A stretch of DNA of 64,000 bases. Origin: Coprobacter secundus. Its GTDB lineage: Bacteria; Bacteroidota; Bacteroidia; Bacteroidales; Coprobacteraceae. A program made the position numbers and the translations under genes. The stretch covers positions 62,001 through 126,000 of the forward strand of contig JTDA01000004.1 in the NCBI GenBank assembly GCA_000803105.1, given 5' to 3'. Of the stretch, positions 46,422-55,711 are shown piece after piece; the first letter of the stretch is position 1, and each line of letters starts with the position of its first letter. The notes beneath the pieces are model-generated. The model saw only the letters and a list, made by a program, of their open reading frames with translations. It made no database searches and was not told where the DNA came from.

Positions 46422-48692
46422 ATGAAACGAACGAAACTACTGACAGGCTTAGCCTTACTGATTCTTGCAGGGTGTACTCATTCGGCCAGAGAGAACGCTT
46501 TCTATACCGATTATGTAAACCCGTTTATCGGGACAGGAGGCCACGGACACACATTTCCCGGTCCGGTATTACCACACGGCATGATACAACCAAGCCCTGA
46601 CACCCGTATATACCAATGGGACGCCTGCTCCGGTTACCACTACTCAGATAATTCAATCAACGGATTTTCCCACACTCATTTAAGCGGGACAGGAGTCGGT
46701 GACTATGGCGACATATTGCTCATGCCGACTACCGGAAAACAAGAATATCAATATTTGGGATATGACAGCCAAAAAACAGCTTATGCCTCGGATTTTTCCC
46801 ACGAAGAAGAAGAAGCTCGTCCGGGATATTATTCAGTACATTTGAAGCGATATAATGTAAAAGCCGAATTGACGGCTACCAAACGGGCTGCCCTGCACAG
46901 ATATCGTTTTCCCGAAAATAAAGAATCCGGCTTCATCGTAGACTTGGATTACAGTCTGCAACGACAGGAAAATGCAAACATGGAACTCGAACAAATTAGC
47001 GATACTGAAATCGTCGGATGGAAACAGACCAAAGGCTGGGCAGAAAAACAAGACATCGGATTCTATATGAAGTTCTCAAAACCGTTTACCTGCAAAATTA
47101 TCGACACTCCGATAAATACAGAACGTGAAGGGAAACCTTTTGTCATGAACCGTTCCAAAGCCCTACTGCAATTTGCAACAGAAAATGATGAAGAAGTACT
47201 CGTCAAAGTAGGAATCTCCGCAGTAGATATAAATGGAGCTCGTCAAAATGTTGAAAAAGAAATCCCATCTTGGAACTTCGACAGTATAGCTACCGCAGCC
47301 CAAAATGAATGGAATAACTATCTGAAAACTATTGAGATCGAGAGCAACGACGAAACATCTAAAAAAATTTTCTATACAGCCCTGTATCACACGGCTATAC
47401 ACCCAAGCCTATTTACCGACATAGACGGCCGCTATCGGGGAATAGATGGCTTGATTCACCGTGCAGAAACGGATGAAAGCATATACACTGTCTATTCATT
47501 ATGGGACACATTCCGAGCATTACACCCTCTATTCACTATCATCGACTCGGAACTGAATGACAAACTGGTAATGTCCCTGATGCAAAAATATCAAGAAGGA
47601 GGCATTCTCCCCATGTGGGAGCTGGCCGGTAACTATACGGCAACAATGATTGGATATCATGCTGTCCCCGTTATTGTAGATGCTTATATGAAAGGATTCG
47701 ATAAAATAGATGGGCAAGAACTACTAAAAGCGTGCCTCCGCAGCGCAGAATATGATACAACAGGTATCATTGCTTCGAAACGGATGATTGGAGGACTGAT
47801 GCCTATATCAAAATACTACAAGAACAAAATCGGTTACATTCCCTACGATAAGGAAAACGAATCCGTAGCCAAAGGATTGGAATATGCCTACAACGACTGG
47901 TGTATCGCAACTCTGGCACAAGCTATCGGAGATACTGCAACATATGAGCGATATAAAACTCTGGCAAACGGATATAAACATTATTATGATACATCTACGG
48001 GATTTATGCGAGGCAAAGATATAAACGGAAAATGGCATACGCCATTCAATCCTCGTTACTCTGACCATCGCAACGACGACTATTGTGAAGGGACAGCATG
48101 GCAATGGACTTGGTTTGCTCCTCATGATATAGAAGGTCTCATAGAACTGATAGGCGGACAGGAAAAATTTACCGAACGGCTCGACTCTCTTTTCACTGCC
48201 GACTCCACTATCGATGGACCTTTGGTTTCGGCCGATATATCGGGAATGATAGGGCAATATGCTCACGGTAATGAGCCCAGCCACCATATAGTGCACTTAT
48301 ACAATTATATAGGCCAACCCTGGAAAACACAACAGCTCGTAGACACGATTTTATATACTCAATATTTTGATAATCCCAACGGTCTATCCGGAAATGAGGA
48401 TTGCGGACAAATGTCTGCATGGTATGTACTCAATGCAATGGGATTCTATCAAGTATGCCCAGGTGCTCCGATTTACTCTATCGGACGACCCATCTTCGAC
48501 CGAGTCACCATAAATCTGCCGGATAAAAAGAAATTTACAATCATTGCCCATAACAATTCTCGAACGAACAAATATGTACAAAATATCCGCCTCGACGGTG
48601 TCTTGCTCGAATCCCCCTTCTTTATGCACAGTGATATTATGAAGGACGGACAACTCGAAATAGAAATGGGCAATACTCCACCCAAACAATAA
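46422..48692 (+). CDS. GH92 alpha-mannosidase lipoprotein (first copy)
   Basis: I use the ATG at 46422 (756 residues). A TTG at 46413 is in frame but adds only three residues before a clear lipoprotein signal (LLILAGC). GH92 enzymes are calcium-dependent inverting exo-alpha-mannosidases. Motifs are YVNPFIGTGGHGHTFPG, GYHYSDNSINGFSHTHLSGTG, YSLWDTFRALHPL and GNEDCGQMSAWYVLNAMGFY. The loop AHGNEPSHH near residue 610 is the form seen in many GH92 enzymes and differs in the second copy, which suggests a different linkage specificity. It lies 54 bp after GH84 and 39 bp before GH20, and acts on mannose arms after import. Confidence 0.95.
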   Translation: MKRTKLLTGLALLILAGCTHSARENAFYTDYVNPFIGTGGHGHTFPGPVLPHGMIQPSPDTRIYQWDACSGYHYSDNSINGFSHTHLSGTGVGDYGDILLMPTTGKQEYQYLGYDSQKTAYASDFSHEEEEARPGYYSVHLKRYNVKAELTATKRAALHRYRFPENKESGFIVDLDYSLQRQENANMELEQISDTEIVGWKQTKGWAEKQDIGFYMKFSKPFTCKIIDTPINTEREGKPFVMNRSKALLQFATENDEEVLVKVGISAVDINGARQNVEKEIPSWNFDSIATAAQNEWNNYLKTIEIESNDETSKKIFYTALYHTAIHPSLFTDIDGRYRGIDGLIHRAETDESIYTVYSLWDTFRALHPLFTIIDSELNDKLVMSLMQKYQEGGILPMWELAGNYTATMIGYHAVPVIVDAYMKGFDKIDGQELLKACLRSAEYDTTGIIASKRMIGGLMPISKYYKNKIGYIPYDKENESVAKGLEYAYNDWCIATLAQAIGDTATYERYKTLANGYKHYYDTSTGFMRGKDINGKWHTPFNPRYSDHRNDDYCEGTAWQWTWFAPHDIEGLIELIGGQEKFTERLDSLFTADSTIDGPLVSADISGMIGQYAHGNEPSHHIVHLYNYIGQPWKTQQLVDTILYTQYFDNPNGLSGNEDCGQMSAWYVLNAMGFYQVCPGAPIYSIGRPIFDRVTINLPDKKKFTIIAHNNSRTNKYVQNIRLDGVLLESPFFMHSDIMKDGQLEIEMGNTPPKQ

Positions 48693-48731
48693 ATATAAAC
48701 AATAAACAAACACACAATAATCAGAACAGTT

Positions 48732-51077
48732 ATGAAAAATATCAAGCGTCATCTTGCAATCGCAGTGCTGGGCATAAGCCTGCTATCATGCTCGGTAGAA
48801 AAAAACCGGTATGAACTTATACCTTACCCAAACAACATGGAACAACTGCCTGGGCGTTTCGTATTCGACGATAACACTAATATATTCGTAGCCCCTGAAT
48901 GTGGGAACGAAATGACCAACATTGCTTCGGCCTTTGCTACCCATTTCAATGAAATATCTGGAAAATCCATCACTGTCACTCCAACTGAAAGTGGGAAAAA
49001 ATCGCTTTCCATAAAGCTCGATAAATCTTTAGCTCCGGAAGCTTACCGGCTAAACATAAATAACGATAAAATCGAAATTTTCGTATCAGCACCAAACGCT
49101 TTGCGTTTTGCTTTGCAAACGGTAAAACAACTGCTCCCGGCAGCAATTTACGGAAATGAAAAAGTAGCAAATGCCGACTGGTCAATTCCTTGTGCCAATA
49201 TCGATGATGCTCCTCGCTTTGGCTATCGGGGATTACATCTGGATGTTGCCCGCCATTTCTTCCCTCTCGATGAAGTAAAACGCATCCTCAATGTGATGGC
49301 TGTACATAAACTCAATACACTGCACTGGCATCTGACTGATGACCAGGGCTGGCGTATAGAAATAAAAAAATATCCCAAACTTACCGAAATCGGTAGTATC
49401 CGTCATAAAACGATGATTCGAAAAGAATGGGACAATTATGACACTACCCCTCACGGAGGATTTTATACACAAGACGAATTGCGCGAAATGGTTAAATATG
49501 CAGCTGAGCTGGGTATCACTATCATTCCCGAAATAGACCTCCCGGGGCACATGATGGCTGCACTGGCCGCTTATCCCGAGTTGGGTTGTACCGAAGGCCC
49601 GTACGAAGTATCAGGACAATGGGGAATACGTGACGATGTATTATGTGTAGGTAAAGAAAACACATTCAATTTCATCGAAAACGTTCTACTCGAAGTAATA
49701 GACATATTCCCTTCTAAATATATTCATATCGGCGGAGACGAATGTCCGAAAATACGGTGGGAAAAATGTCCTGCCTGCCAGGCCCGTATCCGTCAGCTCG
49801 GTCTTAAAGACGATGAACATGGTAAGGCTGAACATTATTTACAAAGCTATACGACACATCGAGTAGAAGAATTTTTGAACAAGCACGGACGTAATATTAT
49901 CGGATGGGATGAAATTCTGGAAGGGGGCCTGGCAACAAACGCTACTGTGATGTCGTGGCGCGGCACTACCGGAGGCATAGAGGCTATAAAACAAGGGCAT
50001 CAAGCTATTATGACCCCGACCGGGCCTTTATATTTCGATTATTACCAGACCAGTGATACCCAAAACGAACCCTTAGCTATTGGTGGAAATAATCCGATAG
50101 AACTCGTATATAACTTCAACCCCGTACCGGACACTTTGTCTCAAGAACAAAGTAAATTAATACTCGGTACACAAGCCAATCTCTGGACGGAATATATCGC
50201 TACTCCTGAGCATCTCGAATATATGATATTGCCCCGTTTGGCAGCATTAAGCGAGGTACAATGGACACAAGTAAAAAACAAAAATTATGATCGGTTCCTC
50301 GATAACCTGGGCAAATCTATCGCTATCTATGATGTAATGGGATTAAATTATGCCAAACATGTATTCGAAGTCAAAGGAGAATATCTCGTAAACGGAGAAA
50401 AAGATTGCATAGAAGCCACATTGCGCACTCAAGGAAACCATCCCATCTATTATACCCTCGATGGTTCAGAACCTACAGAGAGCAGCATGCGCTATACCTC
50501 ACCGATAGAAATCGTGCCCGGCAAAGATTCATGTATCCTTAAAGCGATAGTTGTCCGTGGCAATATGAAAACCCGAACACTGGTAAGACCGTTCCAATTC
50601 AGTAAATCAAGCGGGCATCTTGCTACATTAAAAAATGCCCCCAATGAAAAATACACTTATAACGGGGCAACTATCCTGACTGATGGAATACGAGGAGACT
50701 TTAACTACAGTAACGGATGTTGGCTCGGATTTAAAGATACACCATTAGATGCCACCATTGATATGGGAGAACCCCAGCAAATAAGCAGTGTAAAAGTTGG
50801 TACACTCGTACAATACTCTGAATATATATTTCCTCCGACAAAAATAACCGTCTACGCAGCAGAAGGGAACAATGAAATGCAAGAAGTCGGGAAACTCGAT
50901 ATACCAATAACAAAAGTCCAAGACAAAGACGGATTAAGAGAATACAGCTGCGATTTCTCACCCATCCAGGCTTCGAAAATACGAATAGTCATAGAAACAA
51001 CTTCACAAATCCCCGCATGGCATGGAGCCAAAGGAGAAAAAGCATGGCTCTTTGTTGATGAAATTTCAGTTGATTGA
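48732..51077 (+). CDS. GH20 beta-N-acetylhexosaminidase lipoprotein (first copy)
   Basis: The 781-residue lipoprotein (lipobox SLLSC, Cys20) has a GH20b-type N-terminal domain (about 25-160) and a GH20 barrel. The catalytic pair is Asp336-Glu337 in HIGGDECPK; Asp polarises the substrate acetamido group and Glu is the acid. The substrate-binding string LNTLHWHLTDDQGWR is at 194-208. A chitobiase-like beta region (about 550-615, YTLDGSEPTESSMRYTSP) and a discoidin-like C-terminal module (about 630-781) follow. It removes terminal beta-GlcNAc (or GalNAc) in the periplasm. It is the first of two adjacent GH20 genes, followed by a strong hairpin. Confidence 0.95.
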   Translation: MKNIKRHLAIAVLGISLLSCSVEKNRYELIPYPNNMEQLPGRFVFDDNTNIFVAPECGNEMTNIASAFATHFNEISGKSITVTPTESGKKSLSIKLDKSLAPEAYRLNINNDKIEIFVSAPNALRFALQTVKQLLPAAIYGNEKVANADWSIPCANIDDAPRFGYRGLHLDVARHFFPLDEVKRILNVMAVHKLNTLHWHLTDDQGWRIEIKKYPKLTEIGSIRHKTMIRKEWDNYDTTPHGGFYTQDELREMVKYAAELGITIIPEIDLPGHMMAALAAYPELGCTEGPYEVSGQWGIRDDVLCVGKENTFNFIENVLLEVIDIFPSKYIHIGGDECPKIRWEKCPACQARIRQLGLKDDEHGKAEHYLQSYTTHRVEEFLNKHGRNIIGWDEILEGGLATNATVMSWRGTTGGIEAIKQGHQAIMTPTGPLYFDYYQTSDTQNEPLAIGGNNPIELVYNFNPVPDTLSQEQSKLILGTQANLWTEYIATPEHLEYMILPRLAALSEVQWTQVKNKNYDRFLDNLGKSIAIYDVMGLNYAKHVFEVKGEYLVNGEKDCIEATLRTQGNHPIYYTLDGSEPTESSMRYTSPIEIVPGKDSCILKAIVVRGNMKTRTLVRPFQFSKSSGHLATLKNAPNEKYTYNGATILTDGIRGDFNYSNGCWLGFKDTPLDATIDMGEPQQISSVKVGTLVQYSEYIFPPTKITVYAAEGNNEMQEVGKLDIPITKVQDKDGLREYSCDFSPIQASKIRIVIETTSQIPAWHGAKGEKAWLFVDEISVD

Positions 51078-51093
51078 TAAATAAATTTTCATA

Positions 51094-51116
51094 CCCAGCC
51101 CTTTATCCGGGCTGGG
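51094..51116. other. GC-rich intercistronic hairpin D between the two GH20 genes
   Basis: CCCAGCCC (51094-51101) and GGGCTGGG (51109-51116) form a perfect 8-bp GC stem with a 7-nt loop. ATATATC follows rather than a U-run, so an mRNA-stability or processing role is more likely than full termination. Confidence 0.65.
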
Positions 51117-51152
51117 ATATATCATAAAATTACGAAACAACAAATAGAAATT

Positions 51153-53225
51153 ATGCCTATGACAAAATCTAATATATACGGGTTCATACTCTCCGCAGCT
51201 CTGCTCATAACGAGTATCAGTTGTGCCCGCCAAGAAGGGCTCTCTGTGATTCCGGCCCCGCAATCGGTAGAATATCATAATGGAAACTTCGAAGTAAACC
51301 CGTCAACCAATATTTATACTAATATGTCAAAAGAGGGATGTATGGCTTTTGCCAATTACCTCGAAGGCACATCGCTCGCCTCTCACCCCTTTATAGATAC
51401 ACCGGACGAGTCAAATACAATCATATTAAATCTAAGCAATGATTCTACTTTTACCAACGATGAAGCCTACAAATTGGTAATAGATAAAAATAAAATCGTA
51501 ATAACAGCCCGAGGCGAAGCCGGCCTTTTCTATGGAACACAGACAATACTGCAAATGCTCGATAATGGTAATGGTAAAACTCTAAAGTCCATAACCATAG
51601 AAGACACCCCCCGTTTCCCTTATCGAGGAATGCATCTTGATGTTTCCCGTCACTTTTTTGACAAAGAATTTGTAAAGAAACAATTAGATGCCATGGCATA
51701 TTTCAAAATGAACCGTTTTCATTGGCATCTGACCGATGGGGCAGGCTGGAGAATAGAAATAAAGAAATACCCTCGCCTCACTTCATTTGCCGCATGGCGA
51801 CCATTCGACAATCTCCAAGAATGGTGGGTAAGTGGACGAACTTTCTGTAATCAGGATGACCCCAGAGCTGTAGGAGGATACTATACCCAAGAAGATATCA
51901 GAGAAGTTGTCGCATATGCTGCCGAACGTCATATTACTATCATCCCCGAAATAGAAATGCCCGGACACTCGGAAGAAGTATTGGCAACCTATCCGGAACT
52001 TTCCTGCTCAGGAACACCATACGTAGATGCCGACTATTGCATAGGTACGGAAAAGACTTTCGAATTTCTCGAAAATGTATTACTTGAAGTTATGGATATG
52101 TTCCCTTCCGAATACATCCATATCGGTGGTGACGAGGCGCCTAAAACCAGTTGGGAGCAATGTCCTCGTTGCCAAAAACGGATAGCCGATGAAGGTTTGT
52201 CGGGAGTGGACGAATTGCAAAGTTATATGATACACCGTATCGAAAAATTTCTTAATGACCACGGCCGTAAACTAATCGGTTGGGATGAAATCATAGAAGG
52301 AGGGTTATCACCCACAGCCACTGTAATGTCATGGAGAGGAGAAGAAGGCGGTATAAAAGCGGTAAAAGCCGGAAACCATGCCATCATGACTCCCGGGAAA
52401 TATTGTTATCTCGATGCTTTCCAAGATGCCCCCAAAACTCAGCCAATGGCTATTGGAGGTTACCTTACCTTAGAAAAAGTATATTCTTACGAACCGATAC
52501 CCGATTCGCTCAGTTCTGAAGAAGCAAAACTTATCTTAGGCGTACAAGGTAATGTATGGACCGAATATATGCCCACATATGAGCATACAGAATATATGAT
52601 TTATCCCCGTATCCTGGCCCTTGCCGAGGTAGGTTGGTCTCCTGCTGATAAAAAAGATTGGAACAATTTCCATTCCCGGGCTCTGAAAGCTGTAAAAACT
52701 TTACAGGCTCATGGTTATAATCCGTTTCCGCTTGACAAGGAAATAGGAGATAAGCCCGAATCGTTCGAGCCTGTAAAACATCTGGCACGAGATAAGAAAA
52801 TTATATATGCGCACCCATACAGCAAACAATATTCCGCGGCTGGAGAAAAAACTTTGGTCGATGGTATTCGTGGCGGCTGGATGTATAATGATGACCGTTG
52901 GCAAGGATTTATAGATTGTGACTTCGACGTAACGATAGATTTAGGAGAAAATACTCCCATAAAAGAAGTTACTGCCGAATTCATGCAACTCAAAGGACCA
53001 TATGTATGGATGCCCAAGCAAGTCATAATATCAGTCTCCTCTGACGGTAAGAATTACGATACTCTCTCAACGATAGACAATGACATTTCTCCTGATGAAG
53101 AAACACTTCAATTCAAAAACTTTGGATGGCAAGGCACAAGTAAAGCTCGTTATGTCCGCTACCAGGCTTTATCTAACGGTACTCCTGGTGGCTGGTTGTT
53201 TACAGACGAAATTATCATAAGATAA
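51153..53225 (+). CDS. GH20 beta-N-acetylhexosaminidase lipoprotein (second copy)
   Basis: This 690-residue lipoprotein (signal ending ITSISC, Cys24) again has the GH20b-like N-terminal domain and GH20 barrel. The catalytic pair is Asp327-Glu328 in HIGGDEAPK, and FHWHLTDGAGWR is at 189-200. Compared with the first copy it has an extra loop (WRPFDNLQEWWVSGRTF) but lacks the chitobiase-like region, keeping only a discoidin-like C-terminal module (about 550-690). The sequences are clearly diverged, so the pair probably splits linkage or branch specificity. ATGs at residues 1 and 3 are equivalent. Confidence 0.95.
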   Translation: MPMTKSNIYGFILSAALLITSISCARQEGLSVIPAPQSVEYHNGNFEVNPSTNIYTNMSKEGCMAFANYLEGTSLASHPFIDTPDESNTIILNLSNDSTFTNDEAYKLVIDKNKIVITARGEAGLFYGTQTILQMLDNGNGKTLKSITIEDTPRFPYRGMHLDVSRHFFDKEFVKKQLDAMAYFKMNRFHWHLTDGAGWRIEIKKYPRLTSFAAWRPFDNLQEWWVSGRTFCNQDDPRAVGGYYTQEDIREVVAYAAERHITIIPEIEMPGHSEEVLATYPELSCSGTPYVDADYCIGTEKTFEFLENVLLEVMDMFPSEYIHIGGDEAPKTSWEQCPRCQKRIADEGLSGVDELQSYMIHRIEKFLNDHGRKLIGWDEIIEGGLSPTATVMSWRGEEGGIKAVKAGNHAIMTPGKYCYLDAFQDAPKTQPMAIGGYLTLEKVYSYEPIPDSLSSEEAKLILGVQGNVWTEYMPTYEHTEYMIYPRILALAEVGWSPADKKDWNNFHSRALKAVKTLQAHGYNPFPLDKEIGDKPESFEPVKHLARDKKIIYAHPYSKQYSAAGEKTLVDGIRGGWMYNDDRWQGFIDCDFDVTIDLGENTPIKEVTAEFMQLKGPYVWMPKQVIISVSSDGKNYDTLSTIDNDISPDEETLQFKNFGWQGTSKARYVRYQALSNGTPGGWLFTDEIIIR

Positions 53226-53265
53226 TCAACAATTCCTGTCTATTTACTTAATAATGCCAGACACT

Positions 53266-53297
53266 CCGTGTCCCCTTCTTCCAAGAAAGGGGCACGG
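53266..53297. other. Intercistronic hairpin E upstream of the MFS gene
   Basis: CCGTGTCCCCTTCTT and AAGAAAGGGGCACGG (53266-53297) pair with small bulges around a two-base centre. It is followed by ACAATAACAAAAAAC, no U-run. It separates the lipoprotein enzymes from the transporter and GH130 genes. Confidence 0.6.
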
Positions 53298-53313
53298 ACA
53301 ATAACAAAAAACA

Positions 53314-54636
53314 ATGGAAGAAAACACAAGCAACAACAGAAAAACAGCCCATCCTATACAATGGGTACCTTCAGCCTACTTTGCCATGGGTATGCCTTTT
53401 GTAGTCCTCAACATGGTAGTTGTATTAATGTATAAAGGTTTAGGAGTAGACAATGCCCAAATCACATTATGGACTTCACTTATTATCCTCCCCTGGACAC
53501 TAAAGCCGCTTTGGAGCCCTCTTTTGGAAATGTACCGTACAAAGAAATTCTTTGTTGTAACCACGCAAATCGTTACCGGAATAACATTTGCTGCCGTAGC
53601 CTTTTCGTTACATCTTCCTTCGTTTTTTGCCATATCAATAGCATTATTAGCCATTATCGCTTTTAGTGGAGCCACTCATGATATCGCTTGTGACGGTGTA
53701 TATATGACAGAACTGTCGGAAACCGACCAAGCCAAATACATCGGATGGCAAGGAGCCTTCTACAATATTGCCAAAGTAGTAGCTTCCGGAGGCTTTGTAT
53801 ATCTCGCCGGCTATCTCATCAACTATTTCGGAGGAGAGCCGGGAGCATCCTCTGACATCGTGAAAATCGCCAATGAAAATGCCTGGGGAATAGTAATGCT
53901 GGTATGTAGTGTTACCATGATTATCCTCGGTCTTTATCATATATGGGTACTCCCATCGAGAAAAAGAATCAAAAGTTCTTCCAACGCAAAAGAACAAATG
54001 CACGAACTATGGAATGTCATTGTCGAATTCTTTCACAAAAAACATATTACTTACTATATCTTCTTCATCATCCTGTATCGGTTTGCCGAAGGATTTGTAA
54101 TGAAAATCGTTCCTCTCTTCCTGAAAGCAGCACGTTCCGAAGGAGGACTTGGATTGACAGAACAACAAATAGGACTGTATTATGGAACATTTGGTGCTGT
54201 AGCTTTCGTTATAGGTTCGATACTGGCAGGATATTATATTTCAGCTTTCGGACTACGCAAAACATTATTCTCACTCTGCTGTATCTTCAATCTTCCATTT
54301 GTCGTATATGTATTTCTGGCCCTTTATCAACCTGAAAATTCGGCACTGATTGCAGGAGCCATCGCATTCGAATATTTCGGGTATGGATTCGGATTCGTAG
54401 GTCTCACACTCTTCATGATGCAACAGATAGCTCCGGGCAAACATCAAATGGCTCATTATGCTTTTGCCTCCGGAATAATGAATCTGGGACTGATGATTCC
54501 GGGCTCACTCAGCGGTACGGTATGTGACTGGATAGGATATCATGACTTCTTCATTTTTGTAATGATAGCCACTATACCTTCATTCCTAATGACTTATTTC
54601 GTACCCTTTTCCCATACAGATACGGCAAAAGGATAA
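53314..54636 (+). CDS. MFS transporter, probable mannosyl-GlcNAc importer
   Basis: The 440-residue protein has about 12 hydrophobic helices with short polar termini and resembles the AmpG-like sugar importers of the major facilitator superfamily. Examples are TLWTSLIILPWTLKPLWSPL in the first helices and the conserved ATHDIACDGVYMTELSE loop. AmpG relatives carry GlcNAc-containing disaccharides across the inner membrane. Since the next gene encodes a cytoplasmic GH130, the substrate is inferred to be Man-beta-1,4-GlcNAc, the end product of periplasmic trimming. No transport assay information can be drawn from sequence. Confidence 0.88.
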   Translation: MEENTSNNRKTAHPIQWVPSAYFAMGMPFVVLNMVVVLMYKGLGVDNAQITLWTSLIILPWTLKPLWSPLLEMYRTKKFFVVTTQIVTGITFAAVAFSLHLPSFFAISIALLAIIAFSGATHDIACDGVYMTELSETDQAKYIGWQGAFYNIAKVVASGGFVYLAGYLINYFGGEPGASSDIVKIANENAWGIVMLVCSVTMIILGLYHIWVLPSRKRIKSSSNAKEQMHELWNVIVEFFHKKHITYYIFFIILYRFAEGFVMKIVPLFLKAARSEGGLGLTEQQIGLYYGTFGAVAFVIGSILAGYYISAFGLRKTLFSLCCIFNLPFVVYVFLALYQPENSALIAGAIAFEYFGYGFGFVGLTLFMMQQIAPGKHQMAHYAFASGIMNLGLMIPGSLSGTVCDWIGYHDFFIFVMIATIPSFLMTYFVPFSHTDTAKG

Positions 54637-54732
54637 AACGGAACCTTCGACAGTCCCTGATAATAAAAACAATTTATTATAAACAGAAAATCATAAAACA
54701 ACCCATTTAACAACTTAACTAACGTAATAAAT

Positions 54733-55704
54733 ATGAAGACAGAAATGCCATGGGAGCCCCGTCCCGAAGGGTGCAAAGATGTAATTTGGAGATACTCGGC
54801 CAATCCTATCATTCCTCGCAATTTACTACCCACTTCAAACAGCATTTTCAATAGTGCCGTTGTACGTTTTGGAGACGGTTTTGCAGGAGTGTTCCGCTGT
54901 GACGACACCAATCGTCGTATGCGTTTGCATGTAGGATTCAGCAAAAACGCTATGAATTGGGAAATAAACCCCGAACCTCTGAAATTTGAATGCGATGATA
55001 AAGAAATCGGTGAATGGGTATACGGTTACGATCCGCGTGTTTGCTTTATCGAAGACCGCTATTATGTAACTTGGTGTAACGGATATCACGGGCCCACTAT
55101 CGGTGTCGCCTGGACAAATGATTTCAAGACATTCCATCAACTTGAAAACGCATTCTTGCCATTCAACCGTAACGGAGTCCTTTTCCCTCGCAAATTTAAC
55201 GGTAATTTCGCAATGCTCAGTCGCCCCAGCGACAACGGACACACTCCGTTCGGTGACATTTTCTACAGCGAATCACCCGACCTTTGTTTCTGGGGACGTC
55301 ATCGTCATGTAATGTCACCTGCCAAATTCGAAGAGAGTGCATGGCAATGTACTAAAATCGGAGCAGGGCCTATTCCCATCGAGACACCGGAAGGATGGCT
55401 TTTGATTTACCACGGTGTATTAGCCTCCTGCAACGGGTTTGTTTACAGCTTTGGTTCTGCCCTACTCGACCTTGACCAGCCATGGAAAGTCAAATTCCGT
55501 TCAGGACCATACCTGCTTTCACCCCAAACCATCTACGAATGTACGGGCGACGTTCCTAACGTAACATTCCCATGTGCAGCATTGCACGACGAGGAAACAG
55601 GACGCATCGCTATTTACTACGGTTGTGCCGATACCGTTACCGGCCTGGCATTCGGCTACATTCCCGAAATCATAGAATTTACTAAAAAAACATCCATAAT
55701 CTGA
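54733..55704 (+). CDS. GH130 phosphorylase, probable beta-1,4-mannosyl-N-acetylglucosamine phosphorylase
   Basis: The 323-residue protein has no signal peptide, so it acts in the cytoplasm. It has the five-bladed GH130 propeller motifs: NPIIPRN, FNSAVVRF, GVFRCDD, and YGYDPRVCFIEDRYYVTW, where Asp100 is the expected general acid. The short N-terminus and overall sequence fit the group that splits Man-beta-1,4-GlcNAc with phosphate into alpha-Man-1-P and GlcNAc. That conserves bond energy and feeds glycolysis. It sits between the MFS gene and a GH92 gene. GH130 also includes hydrolases and mannan phosphorylases; N-glycan context favours this one. Confidence 0.93.
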   Translation: MKTEMPWEPRPEGCKDVIWRYSANPIIPRNLLPTSNSIFNSAVVRFGDGFAGVFRCDDTNRRMRLHVGFSKNAMNWEINPEPLKFECDDKEIGEWVYGYDPRVCFIEDRYYVTWCNGYHGPTIGVAWTNDFKTFHQLENAFLPFNRNGVLFPRKFNGNFAMLSRPSDNGHTPFGDIFYSESPDLCFWGRHRHVMSPAKFEESAWQCTKIGAGPIPIETPEGWLLIYHGVLASCNGFVYSFGSALLDLDQPWKVKFRSGPYLLSPQTIYECTGDVPNVTFPCAALHDEETGRIAIYYGCADTVTGLAFGYIPEIIEFTKKTSII

Positions 55705-55711
55705 ACAGCTT

